A DNA stretch of 64,000 bases from Bimuria novae-zelandiae CBS 107.79. Taxonomy: Eukaryota; Ascomycota; Dothideomycetes; Pleosporales; Didymosphaeriaceae. Location of the stretch: the NCBI GenBank assembly GCA_010015655.1, contig ML976659.1, positions 1,520,659 to 1,584,658 of the forward strand, in the 5' to 3' direction. This document shows, in pieces, positions 45,219 through 56,319 of this stretch. The position numbers and the translations under genes were made by a program. Positions within the stretch are counted from its first letter, which is position 1; every line of letters begins with the position of its first letter. The notes beneath the pieces are model-generated. The model searched no databases. It saw nothing but the letters and a program-made list of their open reading frames with translations, and had not been told where the DNA came from.

Positions 45219-47700
45219 CTTTAACTACCCTATAGTATAATAATAGGACCTGGCTCGACAACCTCCGCAGTCCTAGATAATAGAGAAAAAACACTAGGAG
45301 AACTAATTACTAAATAAGTAGCATAAATAGCTTAGCTTTAAGAAATTATTAACGAGATAAGCGAAAAAATAAGTAAATAAAAAAATATAAAATATTAACT
45401 AAAGGTTTTTAAGCTTAAAACCTATACTAGTAAGGGTCACCCAGGAATGTTCCTAACTTAAATAAAACTATTTATTCGCTATAACCTAATGTGGTTTAAA
45501 ATAGAATAAGATAAGATTTTAGTTACCTGTATAAATATGCAGGATAAGGGAGCTATATAGGCTAGATTAATAATTAATAATTTCTTTAAGAATAGCAAGC
45601 TTAAGAATTGTAATTTAAACGCTACTAAAGACGCCTTTAAGGACTAGGAGTCTTTTTATAAAGCTATAAAAAATATTTAGTATAATTAATAAAAGATATT
45701 AGGCTAAAATACGCCTCTAACGCCTACGTTAAAAAAAATTAGTAGTACTCTATACTTTAGAGTTTAAATAGATTATGGCGAAACTTAATGAATAGGGAGA
45801 AGTCCTACTTATAATTACTTATTATAATAGGCTAAAGGAAATAGTTAAGGACAAACTAGTCTACTAAGGAAAAGTAGATAATTTAAAAGAGCTTATAAAT
45901 AACGTTATTAAAATAGATAATTACTTATATAAGTAAAAGATAGAAAAGCAGCACGGCACCTAACTACTTTTTAGAAAAAGAACTAGTATCTAACCTTTAG
46001 GAAGAGACAGGGACGGAGATATTATTATAGCTAATAAAGTCTAATAGTATAGAAGAAAAAATAGTAAAGAAAAGCAGCTATATAAGCTAAAAAAGGGCTA
46101 CTAGGGTAAGAATAGTATCTTATAGGAAAAGTAAGAATAAAGGTTTAAGAATAAAGCTTGTCTCTAATATAATAAATAAGGCTACTTCGCTAATGACTGC
46201 GAAGGTTAAGAGACTAAGATTAATACTACTAACCTCCTATAAGTAGCTATAGCCACCCTCACACTAGTAGAAGCTGATGAGGTAGATTTTACGCAGGAGA
46301 TCCCCAAACCAGTAGAATAAAAGGAGGAGCGAAAGACCCTCCACGAATACTAAATATTTTAATAACTAGTAGATAATATCTATTAGATATATAATAGCAT
46401 ACTACACCACTTGTCTTAGTGCAAGATAAAGGTGACCGTCTAAGGACTACACGCATAGGACGCCTATTAGCTTGCTAAAAAGGCACAAGGGCCCCTAAAA
46501 CATTACCTACGCCAGATTACGATACTAGAATAATATAAACACGCCACGTGGTGGCAATGCACGCGAAAAGGATACTAATAGTATTTTAAGGTCTAAGTTA
46601 AGGCTACTTATATTCCTAGAATATTAGACTATTACTAATTAAAAAAAAGCTAGTGCAACGTATCTAATAACTATTATAAACACTTTTTAGTTTATTAAGC
46701 TAAATACTATAAGTAGAATAATTAGCACTCATATTTTAATATTACTTATAAGCTATATAAGTAATAAAAGTTTAAGACAGGCTAGTTCCCTTAGGGTTTA
46801 GACCCCCGCGACACTAATATAATAATAGGGAGTATATAGCTAGGGAGAAACGCGGATTATATATTAATTAAATAAGACTAGTGTAACCTATAGTGCTTTA
46901 CATACTTAAGCTTATAGAAAGAGGTAGCTTCTTTTAATAGCTATCTAGAATATAATATATTAGTCTAGAATAAGTGCCTTACTCTAAATTGCCCACAACA
47001 TGGAATACTAGGAGTATACAAGTCTAATAAGATTAAAGAGACCTATGTACTATATTAATAGTAATATAAATAGTATAAAATTAAGGAGAACCTTAAAACT
47101 AGACTAACTTAAGAATTAAATCTAAGAGGTAGAGGCCTTATAAGAGATCTAAAACGAGTCTAAGGACTTAAAAAACTAGATTATTACTAGGCACTAAGCC
47201 ACACTAGTAATAATATAATTATTATAGCTTATTAAGTAGACACCTGCTAGGTTAGGAAATACTTAATTAAAAATATTATAGTGCACGGGCATCGTGTTAT
47301 AGTACTTATTAACCTAGGGGCAAACACGTGTCTAATTACCCTACAGCTATTAGTAGCTATAAGGACCCCTTCCTACTATAATTACTTTCTTTTATATAAT
47401 TTCTATTACATAGCGGCCTTGTTAGTAGCTTAAAGCTAAGTAATTTGCTTTTACGCTAATACTAGCTTATACGCTACTACTACTACGCCTTTTATTATCT
47501 TTTTAAAGGCCTTAATTAGGCTTATTAGGGAACTATCTAGGTTCCTTTAAATTCTCTCTTTTACTAGCGTTAATTATAACTTAAATTTTAGGGTGTTACT
47601 AGGCGTCTGTAACTGCTATACGCTATTATTAGCTACTAGTAGTAGTAGTATACGTAGGTAAACGTTAAGCTTTAATATTACTACTTTTAAAATAAAAGAA
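45219..47700 (+). pseudogene. Retroelement B gag and protease, RIP-mutated
   Basis: The plus strand reads gag with GHPGMFLTxIKLFIRYNLMW and KILVTCINMQDKGAI, a zinc knuckle near 46160 reading CLxYNKxGYFANDC where the second Cys and His have become Tyr, and a protease-like segment near 47290 (HRVIVLINLGANTCLIT) in which the catalytic Asp of the D-S-G-A type motif has become Asn. No reverse transcriptase could be read beyond about 47700. Element A is an inverted relative. Confidence 0.65.
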
Positions 47701-48879
47701 ACGAGACTAGCACCTTAAAAGCTTTCTTAAATATTACTTTAAGTAATTATAGCCTTAAAAGTAGTAATAAAGTAAGGTAGAAACTTAATTTTAGTAATAA
47801 ACATAATATAATTACGTATTAGATTCTTAGCGTGGCGTCTATACGCCTCCTTTAGCAGCGAGAAATACCCTATATCTAGTAGCTATAAGAGGAACGACGA
47901 ATATAGAGGCATATAAAGAGTAATAATTTTATTATTCTTATAGTATTACTAAAATATAAGTATGTTATAGCTCTCGTAGCTATTAATAATAAGTAGTTAA
48001 TAACTACTAATAGTACGCTCTTTTATATACGCGTTAAAGTGTTTTAGCTACTATAAAATAAGCTTATTCATTTTCTAGCTGCTCTTAAAGACTATAATAA
48101 CCTAATTATAAGGTAGATCGTTCTCTTTATACTAGATAAAGAGGTAGTGCTTGCCCTAAAAGATAAGAAAGGGTGGAATTAACCAGCCTATTGCATTAAT
48201 ACCCTAAATAGCTATAGTCTACTTCTAAATACCCTAATACACGCTCTTTAGCCTGCCTTAATACTTAGAGCTTATAATAATTACTTTTATTAATATTATA
48301 CCTATTATAAGCCTAGTCTTATTAAAGCTATAGGTATCTTTATTTAGGATACTATACTTGACTTTAGTATTCTTTATAAACTAGAACTAGCCCTATATAA
48401 TCTTAGGATTTTTACAGAGGGCTCCCTTATAGTTATACTTTTAATTAAACTTTACTTAGAGCTTTAGCTAGCGCTTTATAAAATTTATAATTTAGTTTTA
48501 ACTAATAGACTTGCGAGGCCGCTTAGCTAATAAAGAATTAGCTATATCTATAATAGTAATAAGCTAGGACGGAAATCCTCATACGTTTAAGTTAAGTATA
48601 TACTAAATAATTACCTACTCCTTTATTAGAAAAAGATTTATAAAGTTAAGTATATAGTTAGGTTAAAAGGTTACTCTAGCGTGTTTTTATCTTAGTATAC
48701 TTTTAGTAACGCTATAAACTACTATAGTACGTAGAATTAAGAGTAGCGCGTCTCCTTTAATAGCTTAAACTATAAGCTATAATTAGGCTTCTTTTAATTT
48801 TAGTAGCTAGTTAGGTGGTTAAGACATCGCGTTATACTATAGGTAATAGAATGTTTTAATAGGGCCTTGGCATTTCCGG
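47701..48879. other. Heavily RIP-eroded repeat, unassigned
   Basis: TpA-rich throughout with no readable domain. It is probably the continuation of element B and other repeat debris. 48850-48910 is briefly of normal composition. Confidence 0.4.
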
Positions 48880-49790
48880 CCATTTACTTGTGTCGGCCAC
48901 TCGCTTGTGGAGTTCGTTAAGCATTTTAATGCGTTTATAAAGTACTATATATAGGGCACACATAGGATACTTATTATAAATAGCTATAAGAGCTATAGCT
49001 CTATTACTTTTAAGTAGTATTATAAAAATAATAAAATTATTTATTTTTATATACCGCTACACTTAACGCATATCTTATAGCTACTAAATATGAAATATTT
49101 TTTACTACTAAAGAAGGCGTACTCACGCTAAGTTAAGTAGCTAATATAAAATTATATTAACTATATTACTAAAACTAAGTTCCTATTTGCGTTTATTTAC
49201 ACGTTTAACGTATTAAGTAATAAAAATTAAATTGAGAAAAGCTTTCGCGACGCTAGTTTAGTACATTTAAACTATAATTAGTATTACACAAATTAAGTAT
49301 ATAATTAAAGACCATACTAACCTTTTTAATTAAATATATCTTTTAGTAGTTTTAAATACCGAGTAATACTTATAAAATTAGGGAGTAATCTATCCTAGTA
49401 TGAAAGAAGTGTTTTAATACTATCTTAAGCTTCTTAATATTAAAGAAAATATTATTATTATTTATAAAAGACGCGTAAAAGACGGCGCATAAAGTTAAGC
49501 TAATAAAGACCTAAATTAAGAGCTTAAAGAGGTAAATATAGCTTACATAAAGCGGAAATTACGTAAAAGGATACGTACACAGGCTAAAGGAACACTCCTT
49601 ACTATAAAAAAAACTATACCTAGTAGCTATAAAAGAGCGTCCTATAAAGTGGCAGCGCTTATAAATAAGTAGGTTATTTTTAGACAGCGTTAATAGTAAT
49701 AGTAATAATTAAGAAGTATAAGTTAGTATTACTAAGAAAAAGCGTATAGCTCGCTTGGGTCCGCAGGTCGCTTATGGGATACGTTACTTT
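48880..49790 (+). mobile_element. Fot1-like transposase remnant, C-terminal half
   Basis: The plus strand reads SLVEFVKHFNAFIKYY, then ILIINSYKSYSSITF (second catalytic Asp now Asn), YIPLHLTHILxLLNMKYFLL (third Asp now Asn), KKAYSRxV, a coiled-coil-like part and a basic end near 49760. Ends and terminal repeats are not visible. It is strongly RIP-mutated. Confidence 0.75.
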
Positions 49791-49951
49791 TTTTTTTTAA
49801 AATATAAGATATAATTTATAAAACTATGCAAGAGTAGTAGTATACGTTAAATATTTTTTTAAGATTATCTATTTAACGTGCTACCTATATATTACCTTTA
49901 TTTTTATTAAGGTTATTATTATCCCCTCTCCCCTATACGCACGATATCTTT

Positions 49952-51000
49952 TTAACCCGATCCCAATAGACTATATCTTACCCGTCTATTAATAAGAAGT
50001 TTTTTTAAAAACTCCTTAGTTAAGCCCTGAGCCTCGGTATCCTTTACTAAATCTCGACTTACGTCATTCTTATCCACACCCGACATTCTCACTGCGACCT
50101 TTTCCATGACTTTCTCCATCATACCGGGCATATTCCAAAACTCCTCTAGTAGCTCCCTACGAAACTTGGCTTTTCCACTCTGGGGTTCAATACCATCTTT
50201 GATCTCACCTAAGAAGAGGCGATACATTAATCGCGTTGCTATTGTCTTTTGTTGTATTAGGAGCTTTTGTGCAGCTGAGAGATCATAGGGCGCTTTACCT
50301 GCTGGAGTGGAAGCTTTTGGAGTTTGAACGGGAGAAGAGTGAGCTGGGATCTTCGCTGATGATGCAGAGGCTTTGACATCTTGCTTTTAAGAGGAAGCCG
50401 TCACTCGGCTTGATGATGCCTAGGGTTTGACATCGACTTCTAAAAGCGACGGCTTCACATCGCCCTCGGAAGGAGATGGTATGCTACTGGTAAGACCGGA
50501 AGCGTCCGCAGTTCCCAGCTCCGTCGATGACCTTGCGCTAGGAATAGTACGAGAAGCCTCCTGACTCTCCGAAGAGGTAGCTTCTGCTTCCTGTGCCAAC
50601 CTAGAAGCATTCGCATTTTTATCTTGCTCTCTTCGCCCTTGTTCAACCTTTTTCTTTGCTTTTTGCTCAGTGCAGCAGTAGTATTGGCCGGTGAAGCATT
50701 GCTCGGTGAATCAATTACTAGGAGAGTGTATTCTCGTGACGAATCGTCTGGTGCGAGAGGCGCTCCGTCTCTGGGGATATCTTTTGTTGGTACATCATGG
50801 TTTGGAGCATCATTTGCTGGAGCATCGTCTTCTCGAGCAGTCTCCAGTTCAGCGTCCTCATTTCGCGAACCAGTCGGCGAGGTATATGATGCTGGAGCAT
50901 TAGCCTGGAAACCATCGTGCGGCGGCGCATCGACTCGCAATGCATCTTCACCAGCCTGTTCACTCGACGGTTGACCATCTTCCGCCGACACCTGAACCAT
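49952..51000 (-). pseudogene. Unrecognised protein gene with frameshift and RIP-type stops
   Basis: The minus strand starts at MVQVSAEDGQPSSEQAG (ATG at 50998-51000) and runs through an Asp/Ala/Pro-rich low-complexity region to SKKQRKRLNKGEES. At about 50625 an A-run appears one base short; adding one base keeps a coding frame (LAQEAEATSSESQEASRTIP) that ends with YRLFLGEIKDGIEPQSGKAK, FRRELLEEFWNMPGMMEKVM and a stop at 49952. With one extra base the total is exactly 350 codons. Two in-frame stops (TAG near 50419, TAA near 50389) sit where Gln codons would. No known domain; the C-terminal part looks helical. Confidence 0.55.
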
Positions 51001-51106
51001 GCCTTCTATTGAACCATGCCTTTTATTCTACTCTCCAACTTTTGCATACTATCCATCAAGCTTAGGAAAGCGAATCCGGCGCCGGGGTGTTTGTATCCTT
51101 CTGCAA

Positions 51107-51757
51107 CTAATGCAGGGTAGCGATGGCCTGCATGATGTGCGTGACACCTTGGTTCGAGAATTTGACCCGCAAGCGCGAATATGCATTCCCGAGACCGAGT
51201 CTTGCCTGATCAAGATCCGCCTCTGCATCCCGCAAGGACTTTACAAGTTTGGGCCCATGTAAGCGGCTGCCTCGAAGGTATTCGGCGACAACTTGGCTAG
51301 TCTCTCCCGTCTCGCAGTTCATCTTTGGGAAGGCGACCTTCACACTAGCTGCAAGACTCTTGTCCGATACGCCTAAAATCGTCTTCTTGCTGTGCGGCAC
51401 CGTGGCCTCGACGGCTGCGCGGCGGAAGTCGGAAAGAATGTCATCGGAAAGGTCGTTGATATATCTTTGAGACGGGTGAGCACAGAACTACATAGATTCA
51501 TGAGGACGGTCCATACCTTGCAGAGCATGCTGCGTGCCTTGGAAAGGAAAGAAACCGACAAGAGAAATCATTTTGCCGAACTTGGACAGATCTGGCATGC
51601 TTGAGCAGACCTCGGCAAGGGACAAGCCGATGCTGTCGGCCTCGAGCAGGACCTTGAAGATGGCATAGCCGACTGGGCTCTCGCTACATATTCTCGTAAA
51701 ATATATCGGCGAGGCATAGTGCACATTTACTCACTGCAAGATATAGCTGACTGCCAT
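51107..51757 (-). pseudogene. NOP56: NOP56 (box C/D snoRNP core protein), 5' part only
   Basis: The minus strand has exon 1 51757-51735 (MAVSYIL), intron 51734-51684 (51 bases, GTGAGT...TAG), and exon 2 from 51683 reading HESPVGYAIFKVLLEADSIG, then DLSKFGKMISLVGFFPFQG, VLGVSDK-type ILGVSDKSLAASVKVAFPK, YLRGSRLHGPKLVKSL and ARLGLGNAYSRLRVKFS. This is the NOP5NT domain and following segment of Nop56. In-frame TAG codons at 51488-51490 and 51107-51109 interrupt it; the second probably replaces CAG in the conserved QAIATLD-Q-L segment. After a few more codons (LQKDTNT) similarity ends. The NOSIC, Nop and Lys-rich tail regions are missing. Since NOP56 is essential in yeast, an intact copy must exist elsewhere, so this looks like a truncated duplicate. 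Confidence 0.85.
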
Positions 51758-52085
51758 AGTGGAGATGTTGTCTTGGAATAGGTGGGCTGCGTCAAACAGA
51801 TTAGAAAAACCCCAGGCGCAGCAGGGCGCGGACCCGGAACTCCAGCTTTTCCACTCCGCCTCGCTTGCGCTAATATGATGTCTAACGACCATGCCATTAT
51901 AGTAGTACAGGACGAATATGCCAGAGTAAACGCTCACTTCGCAAGGGCGACCAAGATTGTGCGCAACGATAATATGTCGTTCAAAGTTTCGATTGGATTC
52001 AAAGCAATGACAACGCCGTGCCATATGGGGTATCATAAATCCGTAAAGTCGTGAACGCCATAATCCCATGCCTAGAGGCGACCGC

Positions 52086-53001
52086 TCAGAACCAGGCCAA
52101 ACTCCAGATGGCTGGCAGGTTCGGCCACTTCTCCTGCCACGCGGCCAGTATGTCCGGCACGCGCTCGTCAAATCCCGCCCTCGCGTTCCCCCCTCCACTA
52201 TCCCATCCGCTGGCACCATGGATCTCCATCTCCTGTGCCGCAGCTTCATTCAACATTAACGCGAGCTCACGGATGCCTTTTCCACCGACAAGCGCCTCCT
52301 CGTGATTATCGCGAATATCGACGTTGAAGACGTGCACAGGCTTGTTCATCCGCCCGCCTTTGTTGTGCAGGTCTTCAAGTACAGCGTCGAAGCAACGTTC
52401 TTCACAAGTGATAATGACATCTACAACACCGCTTTCCGTCCCCGCATAGCCCTGGTCATCCTTGTGCTCGAGCCGTGGCTTGCCCGGTACCCAGTCTTGG
52501 AAGCGCTCCGGATAGCCCTTGATCTGCAGGTTCCGACCGAGCATATTGAGCAAGCCATTGGCAGTGTAGAGCTGCGTGTTCTGCTGAGCAAGCTCCTGGT
52601 GGATGGCGGAGTAGGTTGTCGAGTTGAATTTGTAGACATTGGGCTGGGAGATGGAGGGCCCAGGAAGACGGACAAGGGAGCCGGTGCCGAAGGAGATGGT
52701 GGGCAGGTTGGCCGCGGCGAGTTGGAGGTGAGCTTCCATTGAGCTGGGATTGAGTCAGCACGGGAGATACGGAATCAGGAGGAGTCAAGGCATACCGGTT
52801 CTGGTTACTCGCGCACACGGTGCAGAACTTGAGTTTGAAATCAGAGTCGACGGCTTGGGGTTCCTGGGAGGGAGCTGCGTCATTGGCACCATCTAGGCTG
52901 GCCGGCGGCTCCATGGGCGGCGGCGGAGGTGGTGGAGGGGCGGGCTGGAGTGCGGGCTGCTGTTGAGCTGGCGCTCGCCCTCGTAGTCGTGGGTCCGACA
53001 T
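52086..53001 (-). CDS. SSU72: RNA polymerase II CTD phosphatase SSU72
   Basis: Minus strand, two exons, 53001-52796 and 52743-52086, joined across a 52-base intron (GTATGC...branch TGCTGAC...CCCAG), giving 287 residues. Ssu72 removes phosphate from Ser5 and Ser7 of the polymerase II C-terminal domain and works with the cleavage and polyadenylation machinery in the nucleus. Residues 1-55 are a Pro/Gln-rich extension (eight Pro in a row at 22-29) not found in the roughly 200-residue yeast and animal proteins. The P-loop CASNQNRS starts at Cys63 (C-x5-R-S) and the intron splits the Arg codon. [37 protein letters not shown] (likely the general-acid Asp) and [14 protein letters not shown] follow, ending WSLAWF. 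It shows no damage. The start codon has a good context, but its 5' region overlaps a possible second frame (52880-53440). Confidence 0.95.
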
Positions 53002-53440
53002 GGCGAAGCAGCGCGCGCAACTGCAGAATCTTCACTTTGAGCAGAGTCAGCGAACACTCCCAATCGGCCTGTCAAAAAAAAAACAGAGGGTGCGATTGCG
53101 ATATCAGAATTTTCAGTGCGTATTATTTGTGTCCTCATAGACAATAGGACAGCTCCAATAATGGTAATCATCATTTCGCGGCGACATCAGCAGGGAAAGG
53201 AAAGCGACTTACCAGGACGCGCCGAGTCAAGGACGCACGCAGCGCCGACCACGTATCGACAGCGGCGGTCACAAGGGCAGATAACGCCGGGGAGATGGTT
53301 GCTGGCAGAGAGGAAGATTGGCGAGGAAGAGCGTGTGCGAGCTGCAGACAATTCACTAGCGTCGATATAGCATGACTAATCACCGAATGCAGCCGCACCA
53401 GGTGGCGAGCTAATTCGTGATCGGTGTACGTAAGCAGCAC
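52880..53440 (-). CDS. Possible spliced frame overlapping the SSU72 5' end
   Basis: The minus strand opens MLLTYTDHELARHLVRLHSV (ATG 53438-53440), 76 codons to 53213, then donor GTAAGT, a 144-base intron (53212-53069) ending in ten T and GACAG, and exon 2 from 53068 (ADWECSLTLLKVKILQLRAL) to TGA at 52880-52882. The total is 138 residues, with both exons in phase 0. The last 40 or so codons overlap SSU72 codons in another frame and become Thr/Ala/Pro-rich, which may be a passive shadow. The first 100 residues look helical and coding. It could be an unknown small gene, an upstream reading frame in the SSU72 mRNA, or a 5' UTR intron. No family recognised. Confidence 0.45.
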
Positions 53441-53499
53441 TAGCCATCAACAACAGCCCCTCCATCTACAACAAAACTTCACCCTTACACTAATTACCC

Positions 53500-54840
53500 A
53501 AATCTCGTCCAATTCCTACGATAAGTAGCTTAATCGACGCGCCGTAAACGCCCGAACGCTCTAAACCTAATATCTAATATACTACGCCTACGAAATCAGC
53601 CTACCTACACCGTTATAGCCACCAGGCGAATAGCAAGACTATTAACAACGTTAACAAGCTATTTCGAATCTCTAAGGCTATAGGCAGACATTAGAGGCAT
53701 TAATAACGCAAGCTAGATATAGAGATCGCGCAAAGGCGTACGCGCAAGCCTTTAGCTAAGCTTAATAGTAATAAGCTCGGGAGAGCTTTTTAAACGCCTA
53801 TATAAGTTCTTAAACACATAGTAGAGCCTAAGGAGAATCCCTATAGTTAACGCCTGCTTACCTATTAAGCTAAAAAGTATGGCGTTAAGCTCTCTAAGCA
53901 TTAGTTATAATATAACTTTAGTTAACGACTTAACGCTCACATGTACATGGCGCCCTATAATAATCCTTTAACAGACGCCAACAAAGCTACGCGCGTACAG
54001 TATGGCCAGCAGAACAAGAATCTACCTATTACAGGTTACTAGGATCAAGTTTTCTTTACTAACAAGGCTTATTTTAACCTATATAAGCGCCTCTAAAAGC
54101 CTCGTCAGCTGCGTCAACGCGGGCAGCAAAAACGATACAGAAAAGTCACTAATATGTAGCCTCGGAGCGCTCCTAGGGGTCAGGTTTTACACATGTACGC
54201 CTGCATTAACTAGGACTTTAAATCAGAGCTCTACTTTTACAACGACAACAAAGAGATGCCTACAGTTATTAAGCCTCCGCCGAAACCTCGCAAAAGGATG
54301 TATAAGTCCTCTTAGTAGTACGAAAAGCGCGTACAAGAATGGGAGGCTTATAAGCCTCCCAAAGTTAACGTAGATCCTCAGGGGAACCATATAACGCAAG
54401 CCTACTATATAGAGCATGTACTACCTACGTATATTAAGATCCTTAACGACGCGCGCACTTATAATCCTTATAAATATCTTATTCTATAAGAAGATAATAA
54501 CCTGTTATATAGTACAAGATTAAAACATAATGTTGTGTGTATATTTAAGATATCTTAAGGAGTGCGGCTTTTTATACACCCAGGAAGGTCACCAGATCTT
54601 AATCCTACAGAAGGATACTAGCTCATCCTTAAAGAAAAGGCCAAAAGGCGTCTCCACAAGCTTTGTGAAGGTGAGACGCCTTAGGATGGGACTACAAAAC
54701 ACCTCAAGGATATACTACAGCAAATATGGGATGAGATCTCTATTAATGAGATCAGGGAGCTTATTAAGGAGATGCCAGATCGCTGCCAAAGGCTTATAGA
54801 AACTAGCGGCGAGAAGATACGCTCACAACGCTGGTGAATA
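53500..54840 (+). pseudogene. Tc1/mariner-like transposase remnant
   Basis: The plus strand reads, with frame kept over most of its length, a helix-turn-helix part (AKKYGVKLSKH), FFTNKAYFNLY (first catalytic Asp now Asn where F-T-D-E-A-H is usual), QEWEAYKPPKVNVDPQGNHI, YLILxEDNN (second Asp kept), HPGRSPDLNPTEGYxLILKE (Glu kept) and DILQQIWDEISINEIRELIK to about 54834. Stops are of the RIP type, but it is less eroded than the repeats in the left half of the window. Terminal repeats were not identified, so ends are approximate. It belongs to a different Tc1 lineage from 3596-6330. Confidence 0.85.
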
Positions 54841-56319
54841 TACTATACATATCCTACATACTATAGAGATCCTAAGATCTCAACACCAAATCTAAGCTCT
54901 ACGCGTCAGATTTAAGCTTTAAAATCAAGTTTAGCCTCAAAATCAAGTTAATATGCGTCAAGAACCTCAGAATTTCGACTTTGTATAGTGATTACTATGG
55001 GAGAACAAAATTTGGCGGTTGTGCTTACATAAACCGATCACGAATTAGCTCGCCACCTGGTGGCCGAATTGCGGGGTCACCCATTCTTCCATCTCACCTA
55101 GAGCACAACGGATCGCTGCTGCGTTCAGGCGTGGAAGCTATCGAATCTTCGTCGGGGCTCGCACAGTCATTCCCTGTTCCTCTCGATAGCATGTCAAATT
55201 ATCAATATTAAGGCTGATGGAGAGCAAGCATCGGAGACCAATGCACCGGCTCGGCTAGCATCATCCCACAAGCATCCCCAGCCATGGCTCATCAGAATGT
55301 CAATCTCCAGTGCAAAACGCATGGTTCAAGTGCCTGGCTGTCAAAACTTCAGTCAGCTTGACGCGTCTGTCACGGTCCCCGCAGCGTCCATGCATCAGCA
55401 GTGCGTGAATGGCAGCCGAGGGATCTTTGTTGGCGTCGAGTCCCTTTGGCCTTTGGCGTGTTTCATGTTTCTGGTGGCTTTGGACCTAGGCGAAAGAAGC
55501 AAGGCCGCACGAGTGAGGAAGGTCCAGCACGCACTGAACGGTCTGGATACGGTCGTAACGATTCCGCCAGCTGTATATCGACATATGGGCTTCTAAGTCG
55601 TTGTTATTGCATCTCTACGTGAACCCGCTGTGTGCCACAACTTCACCTGAAACATCTCTAGTGTTGTAGCCAAAAATAGGCCTACCAGCGTTCAATCCAT
55701 CGTCGACGAACCCGCGCCCGCCGCAAACACACTGCGAGCGCATACTCTACGCACGCCCACGACTGCTCTCCTCCGCGCAACCTCCCAGGCGGCCCCCGCG
55801 AGCGCCTTCTTTGTTAAAACTGCGCTGCCTGCTGGAGCGCGATCCTTTGGGCGTTCACTGGGTAAGTCTTAGCGCCAGGGCTGTACACTGTCCCCGCAAC
55901 AACCCCCCAGCCAGCGCTACTCCAGCCGCTGGTTTGCAAATATTGCGACGCTGTTCGTCGCGCCTCCCAATCGCCGGGCAGTCACCCGTCCCCTCGCACT
56001 TTCCAGAAGGCCCTTGGGCGCGGAAGGAACCACCCATTGGCTACCGTCGCTCCTTCCCTTCCAAAGACGCACCGAACGACGGCCAGCGGCTCTCGCAATC
56101 AGCCTGCGCGAACCGCCCCCAGGTACGCCGGCGCTGTGATTCGAGCCGCTCTGCTTCTCCGCTTGCGGCGCTGCTGTTGTTGTCCACGCCTCCTCGCCGA
56201 GTTGCGCTGCGCGAGTCGAGTGCGGGCTGGGACGAATATCACCGCCTCATACGCAGCCTCACCAGTTCACTGCTGACCCTCGAAGCCTACCCGGGCAGTC
56301 TAGACGACTACCACCTCGC
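54841..56319. other. Intergenic and 5' leader of the SH3 gene
   Basis: 54841-54990 is the RIP-like end of the Tc1 element. 55000-55690 has normal composition and short plus frames (55297-55596) without a recognised domain. From 55690 the sequence becomes GC-rich and CT-rich like a housekeeping leader. A donor-like GTAAGT at about 55861 and a branch/acceptor-like tgctgaccctcgaag at about 56270-56283 would allow a 5' UTR intron of about 420 bases; this is a guess. Confidence 0.35.

Noticed and set aside
51490..51734. An intron that would remove the first NOP56 stop
   Set aside because: The GTATGG...CAAAG pair around 51530-51475 would shift the frame, and no other GT...AG pair restores both frame and conserved residues.
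51731..52249. 172-codon minus-strand frame between SSU72 and NOP56
   Set aside because: It overlaps the SSU72 C-terminus out of frame and ends in the NOP56 first exon; no domain and composition unlike a protein.
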